Positions 42,079 through 49,956 of a DNA stretch of 64,000 nucleotides are shown in pieces. The first letter of the stretch is position 1. Every line of letters begins with the position of its first letter. The translations under genes and the position numbers were made by a program. Under the pieces are notes generated by a model. That model was not told where the DNA came from. It saw nothing but the letters and a program-made list of their open reading frames with translations, and searched no databases. This DNA comes from Spirochaetaceae bacterium (GTDB taxonomy: Bacteria > Spirochaetota > Spirochaetia > Treponematales > Treponemataceae), in contig JAGAAX010000010.1 in NCBI GenBank assembly GCA_017614995.1, forward strand, positions 1 to 64,000, written 5' to 3'.

Positions 42079-44514
42079 ATGAAGTTTTCTTCGCAAGCAC
42101 AGCTTGCCTTGCAGAAATCAAAAGATTACGCCGAGCGCCACCGCCATGAATTTCTGACGGCAGAGCATCTTCTGCTTATTTTGTTGTCAGAGCAAAAAAT
42201 AGAGAGCCTGCTTGAGTCATGCGGTTCTGATGTTTCAACGGTCAAAAACAATCTTTACAAATATATTGATTTGAATATTCCTGTATTGATTGCAGGTGAA
42301 ACTGTTGAGAGCCTGGGTTTCCAGAATGTTATTATTGGAGCTACAGAGCACTGCCTTTCCTGCGAAAAACCCTCAATCGGGCTTGAAGACCTTTTGATAA
42401 GCATTTACGACAGCGACAAGACTTATGCTTCTTATTACCTTAAAGCTTCCGGTGTGAACCGTCTTGAGCTTATAAGCGGAATAACCTATCAGTTTCAGAA
42501 TGAGGAAAACCGCGAAAGCGAATTTGTTGACGGCGAAAATCCTGATACTCCGGAAATAAGCCAAAAAGAAGAGGCTGAAGCTGCCAACTCTTTTGAGGAA
42601 TTGATGAAGCTTGCCGAGCAGAAACTGATGAATATAAACGAAATGGAGAATGAGCTTAATCAGATTCAGCCTGAAAATGGCGGTGCAAACCCAATGGCAG
42701 ATGATATGCCGGACGCTTCTGCAAGAAAAGCCCGCCGCTCAATGATTGCGCGCTTTACTGTAGATTTGACTGAAAAAGCGCGTAACGGTGAATTGGACGA
42801 ACTTATAGGCAGAGAAGCCGAAATTGACAGAACTTTGCAGATTCTCTGCCGCCACACCAAGAACAATCCTGTGCATGTCGGTGCGCCGGGCGTGGGCAAG
42901 ACAACGCTTGCTTATGGACTTGCACAGCGTATTGCGGACGGTAAAGTGCCGGAGCTGCTCAAAGATTTTTCGCTGCTTTCGCTTGATGTCGGCGTGCTTT
43001 TAGCCGGTACAAAATTCCGCGGAGAATTCGAGGAGCGCATAAAGCGGCTTTCTGATGAGCTGCTGCGCCGCAAAAACGTAATTCTCTATATTGATGAAAT
43101 TCATACGATTGTGGGTTCAGGCAGCGGTTCAAACGGGCTTTTAGACGGCGCAAGCCTTTTCTCAAATCTGTTTTCGTCAAGAACAGTCCGCTGCATGGGC
43201 GCAACAACCTACGAGGAATATACAAAATATTTTGAGAAAAATCATGCTTTGGCGCGCCGTTTTCAGAAAATCGACATTGAAGAGCCTTCTGATGAAGAAT
43301 CTGTAAAAATTTTGCAGGGCATTTCGCCACGCCTTGAAAAATTCCATAACGTAAAATATACGGAAGAAGCTCTTAAAAAAGCTGTCAAGCTTTCAAGGCT
43401 TTACATGAAAGAGCGTTTTCTGCCGGACAAGGCTGTTGACATAATAGATGAAGCCGGTGCTTTCCTGCGCCTTCACCCGCAGACTGAACAGTCTGAAAAA
43501 ACAGAAGCCGCAATTATAGATGAGAACCTCATTGAGCGCATTACAGCAAAAATGGCTCATCTGCCGGAATTGACCGCTACAATAAACGAAAAAGACAGAC
43601 TGAAAAATCTTGAGCAGTCGCTTAAAAAGTCTGTTTTGGGGCAGGATAGTGCTGTTGCTACTGTGGCGGCTGCCGTCAAAAGAGCAAGAGCCGGCTTTAG
43701 AGATGCAAATAAGCCAATGGGCTGTTTTCTTTTTGCAGGGCCTACAGGCGTGGGAAAAACCGAATTGGCAAAAGCTTTGGCGGAAAATTTACAGCTTACA
43801 CTGCACAGGTTTGACATGAGCGAATATCAGGAAAAGCACACTGTAAGCCGCCTGATTGGCTCGCCACCCGGTTATGTCGGCTTTGAAGAAGGCGGACTTT
43901 TGACAGACGCCGTAAGGCACGAGCCTAATTCGCTTGTTCTGCTTGATGAGATAGAAAAAGCCGATGCAGATATTTTCAATGTCCTTTTGCAGGTAATGGA
44001 CTATGCAACACTGACAGACAATCAGGGCAGAAAGGCTGATTTCCGCAATGTTCTCTTGATAATGACGAGTAATGCCGGTGCTGCAAGTGTGTCAAAGTCT
44101 TTGATTGGTTTTGGAGAGCGCACAATCGGCACGTCTGCCGTAAATGAAGCTGTAGAAAAGATTTTTACGCCTGAATTCAGGAACAGGCTTGATGCGGTTA
44201 TTCCTTTTGAGCATTTGAGCAAAGAAATTATGGTTTCTATAGTTCATAAAGAAGTTGAAAAACTCTCCGCAAGACTTGCTGATAAAGGCGTTAAAATTTC
44301 ACTTACAGATAAATGTGCAGAGTATCTTGCAGAAGAAGGCTATTCAATTGAATTTGGTGCAAGAAACATCAGCCGCATAATCGATGAAAAGATTTCTTCT
44401 AAACTTGTTGATGAAGTTCTTTTTGGGCGCCTGTCTGAAGGCGGAACAGTTTCCTGTGATTTGAAAAACGGTGAAATCACGCTGAAATATGGACGCAAAT
44501 CGAAACGACAGTGA
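42079..44514 (+). CDS. clpA: ATP-dependent Clp protease ATP-binding subunit ClpA
   Basis: An 811-residue unfoldase with two AAA+ modules. The N-domain (residues 1-145) binds ClpS; Walker A GAPGVGKT near 272 and DEIH define D1, and FAGPTGVGKTE near 553, with GSPPGYVGFEEGGLLTDAVR and LLDEIEKA, defines D2. The loop LIGFGERT carries an IGF tripeptide for docking ClpP, whose gene is not in the window. There is no ClpB-type middle coiled-coil insert, which supports ClpA over ClpB or ClpC. It is contiguous with clpS and overlaps aat by 26 bp. Confidence 0.95.
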   Translation: MKFSSQAQLALQKSKDYAERHRHEFLTAEHLLLILLSEQKIESLLESCGSDVSTVKNNLYKYIDLNIPVLIAGETVESLGFQNVIIGATEHCLSCEKPSIGLEDLLISIYDSDKTYASYYLKASGVNRLELISGITYQFQNEENRESEFVDGENPDTPEISQKEEAEAANSFEELMKLAEQKLMNINEMENELNQIQPENGGANPMADDMPDASARKARRSMIARFTVDLTEKARNGELDELIGREAEIDRTLQILCRHTKNNPVHVGAPGVGKTTLAYGLAQRIADGKVPELLKDFSLLSLDVGVLLAGTKFRGEFEERIKRLSDELLRRKNVILYIDEIHTIVGSGSGSNGLLDGASLFSNLFSSRTVRCMGATTYEEYTKYFEKNHALARRFQKIDIEEPSDEESVKILQGISPRLEKFHNVKYTEEALKKAVKLSRLYMKERFLPDKAVDIIDEAGAFLRLHPQTEQSEKTEAAIIDENLIERITAKMAHLPELTATINEKDRLKNLEQSLKKSVLGQDSAVATVAAAVKRARAGFRDANKPMGCFLFAGPTGVGKTELAKALAENLQLTLHRFDMSEYQEKHTVSRLIGSPPGYVGFEEGGLLTDAVRHEPNSLVLLDEIEKADADIFNVLLQVMDYATLTDNQGRKADFRNVLLIMTSNAGAASVSKSLIGFGERTIGTSAVNEAVEKIFTPEFRNRLDAVIPFEHLSKEIMVSIVHKEVEKLSARLADKGVKISLTDKCAEYLAEEGYSIEFGARNISRIIDEKISSKLVDEVLFGRLSEGGTVSCDLKNGEITLKYGRKSKRQ

Positions 44515-45190
44515 TTTTCCTGTTTTGGGCATAGACGATTATTTTCAGTTTCCCTCACCTGAGCAGTCTGATGACGGTCTTGTTGCAGTTGGCGGCAATC
44601 TTTCTCTTGGAATGCTCCGCTCTGCCTATATGCAGGGCATTTTTCCCTGGTTCAATGAAGAAGACCCGATTTTGTGGTGGTCGCCAGACCCGCGCTTTGT
44701 GCTTTTCCCGGAAGAGCTGCATGTGCCTAAAAGCTTGAGGCGCGTGCTTAATCAGAATGTCTTTGAATTTTCCATGGATAAAGCTTTTAAAGAAGTTATT
44801 TCATTTTGTGCAGCCGCAGAACGCGCCGGTCAAAAAGGCACATGGATTCGTCCTGACATGATAGAAGCTTATACAAAACTGCATGAATTTGGGCTGGCAC
44901 ATTCTGTTGAGGCATATCTTGACGGCAAATTGGCAGGCGGTTTTTATGGTGTGTTGATTGGATCTGTGTTTTTTGGTGAATCAATGTTTACGCATGTTGA
45001 GAATGCGTCTAAAGCTGCATTTTGTACTTTTGTAGAGGCATTCAGGAAAGCAGGCGGCAAATTGATTGATTCGCAGATTTATACGGATCATATCGCCCGT
45101 TTTGGCGGACGGAATATTTCGCGCGCTGCTTTCCTTCGTTATGAAAAAGACTATCTTGGAGAACCGCTTCTTGGCGAAGTGAATTTGTAG
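44489..45190 (+). CDS. aat: Leucyl/phenylalanyl-tRNA--protein transferase
   Basis: A 233-residue enzyme that attaches Leu or Phe to proteins with N-terminal Lys or Arg, creating ClpS-readable degrons. Family motifs are FPSPEQSDDGLVAVGG, YMQGIFPWFNEEDPILWWSPDPR, THVENASKAAF and GGKLIDSQIYTDHIARFGGRNISR. The start lies within clpA. The 3' end overlaps the convergent response-regulator gene by 40 bp. Confidence 0.95.
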   Translation: MDANRNDSDFPVLGIDDYFQFPSPEQSDDGLVAVGGNLSLGMLRSAYMQGIFPWFNEEDPILWWSPDPRFVLFPEELHVPKSLRRVLNQNVFEFSMDKAFKEVISFCAAAERAGQKGTWIRPDMIEAYTKLHEFGLAHSVEAYLDGKLAGGFYGVLIGSVFFGESMFTHVENASKAAFCTFVEAFRKAGGKLIDSQIYTDHIARFGGRNISRAAFLRYEKDYLGEPLLGEVNL

Positions 45191-45864
45191 CCGATTCCGC
45201 GGACAGTTTGTATATATCTTGGAACACCTTTTGCATCGTCCATTTTCTGGCGCAGACGTGCAACGTGAACGTCGATAGTTCTTGTGCTTACTTTCTCTTC
45301 ATAGCCCCAAACTTCATCAAGAAGTGTGTCGCGCGAAATAACTTCGCCTTCATGAAGATACATATAATCAAGCAGTTTAATTTCCTGAGCCAACAATGGA
45401 ACTTCCTGACCGTGAACTTCCATATAGCCGCGGCGGAGATTAATTGTGAGGTCAGACGGTTCATCATCCTGTTGTCTTGAATGAACAGCCTTTATAGCCT
45501 CGCCTCTTCTGATTTGAACTTCAATGCGGGCAAGAAGCTCTGCCATTTCAAATGGCTTTGTTATATAATCATCTGCTCCTGTCTTAAGACCTGTAACTTT
45601 GTCTTCAAGCAGGCTTTTTGCACTTAAAATGATAATCGGAGTTAAGATGCCGTCTTCTCTGAGCTTTTTGCAAACGGTAAAGCCATCAACTTCCGGCAGC
45701 ATAATGTCAAGAATTATTAAATCAATAGTTTCATTGTGACCGTATTCAATACCTTGTGTTCCTGTCTTGGCTTCAATTACGTGGTAGCCTTCGGATGCAA
45801 GTCTGTCGCCCATTGTAATGCGCAATCCTTCTTCGTCTTCAACGATGAGAATTTTTTTGCCCAT
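45151..45864 (-). CDS. OmpR-family response regulator
   Basis: A 237-residue two-component regulator. The receiver (residues 1-120) has the acidic pair EDEE, acceptor Asp in IILDIMLPE near residue 53 and KPF near 104. The OmpR/PhoB winged helix (about 135-230) ends with YIQTVRGIGYKF. Its C-terminal nine residues extend past the usual end, in the 40-bp overlap with aat. A strong Shine-Dalgarno AGGAGG precedes the ATG and it has its own promoter downstream of the kinase gene, so regulator levels can be set independently. Confidence 0.95.
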   Translation of the reverse strand: MGKKILIVEDEEGLRITMGDRLASEGYHVIEAKTGTQGIEYGHNETIDLIILDIMLPEVDGFTVCKKLREDGILTPIIILSAKSLLEDKVTGLKTGADDYITKPFEMAELLARIEVQIRRGEAIKAVHSRQQDDEPSDLTINLRRGYMEVHGQEVPLLAQEIKLLDYMYLHEGEVISRDTLLDEVWGYEEKVSTRTIDVHVARLRQKMDDAKGVPRYIQTVRGIGYKFTSPRSGSPR

Positions 45865-45901
45865 TGTATCCTCCTAAAAAATCGAATTCCTGCCTCTTTA
45901 T

Positions 45902-45929
45902 ATTATATTCATTTTGTAAAATCGAGCAA
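45902..45929 (-). promoter_or_regulatory. Promoter of the response regulator gene
   Basis: Minus strand TTGCTC (plus 45924-45929), 16 bp, TATAAT (plus 45902-45907), giving a leader of about 30 nt with AGGAGG. Confidence 0.65.
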
Positions 45930-45953
45930 GCATTTTTACAGTTTTTCTTGTAT

Positions 45954-47681
45954 TCAATCTGAAATAACAGGAAAAACCAAAGCAAAAGTTGTTCCTGAAG
46001 GCGATGAGCTTTCAAGAAGCACAAGCCCTTCGTGCAGGTTCATAATTCTCTTAACAAGGTTTAAGCCGACCCCGCTGCCTTCAATCTGATGGTTGTGTGC
46101 CGCAGTTCCGCGCACAAAAGGCTCAAAAATAGAATTCTGTTCGTTTTTAGGAATTCCTTCGCCGTGGTCAGAGATGCGGATAACAGCAGCCTGCTTTACG
46201 TTTTGCGGAGCAAAAACATGGCGGGTAATCTTCAGCGGGCAATTTTCTATTTTAAGGCTGATGCTTGTGTATTTTCCGTCTTTTGAATGTTTATAGGCAT
46301 TTGAAATAAGGTTGTCGATTGCGCTGAGAATTGCCGTTTTGTCACAATAGACAGGCACTTTTTGGGCAGGCAAATCCGTATGTATTTCAAAATCATCATT
46401 CTTCCAGGGCAGTTCCCAGTGCGATATTTCATCTTGAAGCAGCTCGCACAAATCATGTTTTTCGTGCTTGAGATTAGTGCCGGTTGTTATTTTTGAGTAT
46501 AAAAGGAAATATTCTATAGTAGATTTTAGCCTTTTGCTCTCTTTATTAATCATATTGCCGTAATAACGAATACGTTCTTTTGATGTAATAATGCCATCGC
46601 TCATGTTCTGCGCCGCTGACGAAATAACGGCAAGCGGTGTTTTCAGTTCGTGTGTAATTGTCGAGATAAATTCCTGCTGATGTGTTGCAAGCCGTTCTGC
46701 CTTGCGCATATTTATCACAAAAAGAATCATTGTTACGCCGATTACGAGCAGAACAAGAATAGAAGAAATAAAAGTCAGCATCATATTGCGCGAGCTTGCT
46801 TTCATAAGAGAACCCTGACGGTGAATAACTTCAAGAATCAGCCTTTCCTGCTGGTATGGCGTTTCAACAATATTATAGAATTTTTCAAGAAGCTCTGCCT
46901 GATTTATGTTCGGGTTTGTGCTGTTCTTCTGATTCGGCATCATAGATATTGAATCGTCAAACTGTATAAGCGGCATTGAAAAATCCGGGTTGTTAAAAAA
47001 GTGCGGCGGACAGTCCGGGTCACTTTCATAAAGAACCTGGTCGCTTTCTATATCGCGGATTCTGAAATAAAAATCAGACGATTCTTGTACACATTGTTCC
47101 GTATTGTAGGGCAGAAGGTTATAGGCAAATTCTTCTTTGTTGATAAAGCTTAGAATATAAAGCTTGCTGTCCTGTTCCGCTAGATAAAGCGGCTCAATAA
47201 TGAGAATCTGGCCAGTTTTCAGCTCGACAATTTTCTGCGACTGAAACTCTGAGCTGTAATGAATCAGTTTTATGATTGGATCAAGAATTTCTACAGAAGA
47301 AACAGATGTTTCTTTAAATGAAGCTCCTGTCCATGTGTACATTTTTTTCAGTCTTTGTGAATAAACATAAAGCGAGTCAAAGAGATTCGGTGTGTCCTGC
47401 TGACCCTGCCACTGAAAAAACGCATATTCAAAACCGGCAAATGAAATTAAGGCATCTGCAAAATTGGTACGGTGTGTATTTGTTAAAAAAGACTGAAAAA
47501 ACAAATCTTCTTTGATTGTTTCAACAAGATAATGAACATCATCAGAGAGCCGCACCGAAAGTCTCTGCTCCTCAATTTTCTGCATTGTCAGCGATGACCT
47601 TAATTGAAGAATAACGGCAATTCCGAGCATTGTGAACAAAACAATTGATAATATAAGTGAATAACTCTTATGTTTCTTCAT
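45954..47681 (-). CDS. Membrane sensor histidine kinase
   Basis: A 575-residue kinase and probable partner of the regulator 89 bp downstream. One N-terminal transmembrane helix (about 8-28), an extracytoplasmic sensor of about 270 residues and a second helix (about 305-328) precede HisKA with FISTITHELKTPLAVISS and a HATPase domain (DNLISNAYKHSKDG, RISDHGEGIPKNEQNSIFEPF, GSGVGLNLVKRI). The sensor region shows no recognised domain, so the signal is unknown. A TATTAT box (plus 47689-47694) lies 7 nt before the ATG, and no Shine-Dalgarno sequence is seen. Confidence 0.9.
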   Translation of the reverse strand: MKKHKSYSLILSIVLFTMLGIAVILQLRSSLTMQKIEEQRLSVRLSDDVHYLVETIKEDLFFQSFLTNTHRTNFADALISFAGFEYAFFQWQGQQDTPNLFDSLYVYSQRLKKMYTWTGASFKETSVSSVEILDPIIKLIHYSSEFQSQKIVELKTGQILIIEPLYLAEQDSKLYILSFINKEEFAYNLLPYNTEQCVQESSDFYFRIRDIESDQVLYESDPDCPPHFFNNPDFSMPLIQFDDSISMMPNQKNSTNPNINQAELLEKFYNIVETPYQQERLILEVIHRQGSLMKASSRNMMLTFISSILVLLVIGVTMILFVINMRKAERLATHQQEFISTITHELKTPLAVISSAAQNMSDGIITSKERIRYYGNMINKESKRLKSTIEYFLLYSKITTGTNLKHEKHDLCELLQDEISHWELPWKNDDFEIHTDLPAQKVPVYCDKTAILSAIDNLISNAYKHSKDGKYTSISLKIENCPLKITRHVFAPQNVKQAAVIRISDHGEGIPKNEQNSIFEPFVRGTAAHNHQIEGSGVGLNLVKRIMNLHEGLVLLESSSPSGTTFALVFPVISD

Positions 47682-47694
47682 ATAAAGAATAATA

Positions 47695-48004
47695 CAATGT
47701 TTTGTTATTTTTTCCTATAAGATAAATATTTCTTTAAAATATGAGTCAATTTGATACATATTTGATGTTTCGTTATGACACAAGTGAGCAAAAAGTTACA
47801 GAAAAGCGCTGAAGCCGCATTTTAGAGGCTTTTTTGCTTCTTTATGGGCATAAATATAGCGCAAAAACCGTCTAAAAAGAATGCTTATTTAATGCTGAAA
47901 AAGCCGCAAAGTTTTCCGATTTTTCAATTTAAGAAAAGATAAGTGTTTGTTGTATAAAGATTTACACTGTCTTTGACGCTGAACGGCGCGTAACGCTAAA
48001 AAGT
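47695..48004. other. Intergenic region upstream of the sigma54 promoter
   Basis: About 310 bp between the divergent kinase and hsp20 genes. It holds an AAGCC/GGCTT hairpin followed by Ts (near 47812-47840), a repeated AAAAAG-C-rich pattern and an ACGCT...GCGT segment near 47979. No coding frame is credible. It would be the place for sigma54 activator binding sites, but none is recognised with certainty. Confidence 0.4.
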
Positions 48005-48020
48005 TGGCACGCTTTTTGCA
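48005..48020 (+). promoter_or_regulatory. Sigma54 (-24/-12) promoter of hsp20
   Basis: TGGCAC at 48005-48010, five bases, TTGCA at 48016-48020: an exact match to the -24/-12 consensus with the invariant GG and GC ten bases apart. Transcription should start near 48031, giving a leader of about 50 nt with GGAGG at 48072. Confidence 0.8.
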
Positions 48021-48083
48021 ATATAGTTAGTGTATGCAGAGCGCGTACAAATTGAAATGCAAATAAATCTTGGAGGTTTATAT

Positions 48084-48548
48084 ATGAACACACTTAGTAT
48101 TTTTAATCCACGTTTTTCAGACGGTTTGCTTGATGCATTTGACGAGATGAATCAGACAATGGGTAACTTTTTCCCGTCAGGAAAGACTTTTGCCGCCAGA
48201 ATGGCTGCCCCAAAAGTTGATGTAAAAGAAACAAAGACAGCTTATTTGATGGACATGGATTTGCCTGGTCTTACAGACAAAGACGTTGAAATCAGCTTGA
48301 AAGACAATCTGCTTACAATTGCTTCTGCAAAGAAGTCTAAGGTAGAAAAGAAAGAAGAAACCAAAGAAGAAGGCGAATGGCTCATCAGAGAACGCTCTTC
48401 AATGGAATTTGTAAGACGCTTTACATTGCCGAATGACATAGATGCAGACGCTGTAAATGCAAACTTTGCAAACGGCGTTTTGACAATCACAATTCCGCGC
48501 AAAGTAGAAAGCGCACCACGCACGATTGCAATTAACGGCAACAAATAA
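48084..48548 (+). CDS. Small heat-shock protein (Hsp20/alpha-crystallin)
   Basis: A 154-residue chaperone that holds unfolding proteins without ATP. The alpha-crystallin domain spans about 40-140 (PKVDVKETKTAYLMDMDLPGL, SFGN-like FTLPNDIDADAVNANFANGVLTITIPR) with a Lys/Glu-rich loop between strands; the tail APRTIAING includes an I-x-I-like element. GGAGG lies 7 nt before ATG 48084. Upstream is a sigma54 promoter, so induction probably depends on an activator rather than on a heat-shock sigma factor. E. coli ibpB likewise has a reported sigma54 promoter. Confidence 0.9.
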   Translation: MNTLSIFNPRFSDGLLDAFDEMNQTMGNFFPSGKTFAARMAAPKVDVKETKTAYLMDMDLPGLTDKDVEISLKDNLLTIASAKKSKVEKKEETKEEGEWLIRERSSMEFVRRFTLPNDIDADAVNANFANGVLTITIPRKVESAPRTIAINGNK

Positions 48549-48566
48549 GCCCTAAATTGCCCCGCC

Positions 48567-48597
48567 AAAAGCCCTGAATTCGTTCAGGGCTTTTTTA
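48567..48597 (+). terminator. Rho-independent terminator of hsp20
   Basis: A perfect 12-bp stem (48567-48578 with 48583-48594) with a TTCG loop ends in a T-run. Confidence 0.95.
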
Positions 48598-48639
48598 TTG
48601 TACATTTTCTGCACTCTTCCAAAAATTGGTGCACTGTGG

Positions 48640-48651
48640 TATGCTTGCTGC
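48640..48651 (+). promoter_or_regulatory. Extended -10 box, leaderless geometry
   Basis: TGG-TATGCT (-10 at 48640-48645), 6 nt, ATG 48652. Confidence 0.5.
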
Positions 48652-49956
48652 ATGAAAGTTTCTAATTGTTTTAAGACACTCATTTTAGCAGCAGTTTTGT
48701 CTTGTTCTTTATTATGCGTTTCGTGTTCAAAAAAACTTGGATACAGTGTTTTGTTATGGTCTCTTCCCGAAGCTGGGCTTCGCGACGGAGATTTGGTACA
48801 AGTCTATATCAAATCAAATATAAGCCAGGTCTATGTTATCGGCACACCCGGCTCACAGCAGAAACTTGAAGTGCCTTTCTGGCAGATTACAAACCCTACA
48901 GCAAAAAGCAAGGCTTTAAGAGCTTATGATGCTTACAGAGAATATCAGAGCGTTTATGCTTCTGTTTCTATAGACGGTCTGCCTGTGCGTTATGAGCCAG
49001 TAAATACGGCGCGCCAGGTCTACAGACTTAGAAAAGGCGAAAACCTCAAAGTCTTAAAGAAAGGCGCAGGTACACCGCCAATGTCTGGCTCTAAGCCGCT
49101 TGAAGGCGACTGGCTTTGGGTTCTGACATCAGACGGAACAACAGGCTGGTGCTTTTCTTATAACTTAAAGCTTTTTGACGAGAATGCACCGCAGCAGAAC
49201 GAAGAAGTCGAAGTTGTTTATGACGAAGCTCTTGAAACAGTTCTCGATTCAATCTGGTATCCTGAAGAATATCTTACAATGATTAACAGCAATCAGGTTG
49301 ATATTGCCAAATTTCAGCAGAACTATTACTTCAACCCTGGCAAAGAAACAGGTACAATTGAGCTTAAGCTTGCTGACGTTTTCAAAACATGGAAATATGC
49401 CGGAACAGAAAAGCTTGAAAACGGAAATTACCGCTTTAAGGGCGCAAATATTACAATAAGCTTGAAGAAAAACAATACAATCGGCTTGCAGTTTACTGAT
49501 TCTAAAGGCAGGCAGAAAACCGAAACTTTGGTTCAGCTTTCGTCTACAATAGAAGAAGTAATTTCGGCTGAAGAAGAGCGCCGTTCAGCTTTGCTTGCAA
49601 GATTCCTGATGGCTGGTTCTGTTTTCTCAAGCTCTAACTACGGCGACCTGCTTCTGCTTGAAGACGGCACATTCTCGTGGACGTCTTATCAGCGTCTTGT
49701 GCCGTCTGTAATTCCGTCACAGTCTGGCGACAGGGGCAGAATCTCATTTGATTCGTTTGTCAGCGCTTCAATTGCTTCTGTCTATGACGGCGTGGTAACT
49801 TTCACGTTTGACAGAAACAACAAGCCGGTGCGCTTCCTTTATAAGCTTGAATCTAACGGCATCCGCCTTGAAGAGACGACGGCAGCCACAATCAAAGACA
49901 ATGTTGTAACTTCGCGCGGAACAAACGCAATTGTTCTGTTTTTTGGAAATGAATAA
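48652..49956 (+). CDS. SH3-domain lipoprotein, 434 residues
   Basis: The N-terminus MKVSNCFKTLILAAVLSCSLLCVSC is a lipoprotein signal; the likely modified Cys is residue 25. An SH3b-like domain lies at about 105-180 (YASVSIDGLPVRYEPVNTARQVYRLRKGENLKVL ... WLWVLTSDGTTGWCFSYNL in pieces), followed by a C-terminal beta-rich part of unknown family. The stop overlaps the start of the ABC-F gene (TAATG). It starts 6 nt from an extended -10 box. Similar in plan to the lipoproteins at 8810 and 18113. Confidence 0.8.
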   Translation: MKVSNCFKTLILAAVLSCSLLCVSCSKKLGYSVLLWSLPEAGLRDGDLVQVYIKSNISQVYVIGTPGSQQKLEVPFWQITNPTAKSKALRAYDAYREYQSVYASVSIDGLPVRYEPVNTARQVYRLRKGENLKVLKKGAGTPPMSGSKPLEGDWLWVLTSDGTTGWCFSYNLKLFDENAPQQNEEVEVVYDEALETVLDSIWYPEEYLTMINSNQVDIAKFQQNYYFNPGKETGTIELKLADVFKTWKYAGTEKLENGNYRFKGANITISLKKNNTIGLQFTDSKGRQKTETLVQLSSTIEEVISAEEERRSALLARFLMAGSVFSSSNYGDLLLLEDGTFSWTSYQRLVPSVIPSQSGDRGRISFDSFVSASIASVYDGVVTFTFDRNNKPVRFLYKLESNGIRLEETTAATIKDNVVTSRGTNAIVLFFGNE

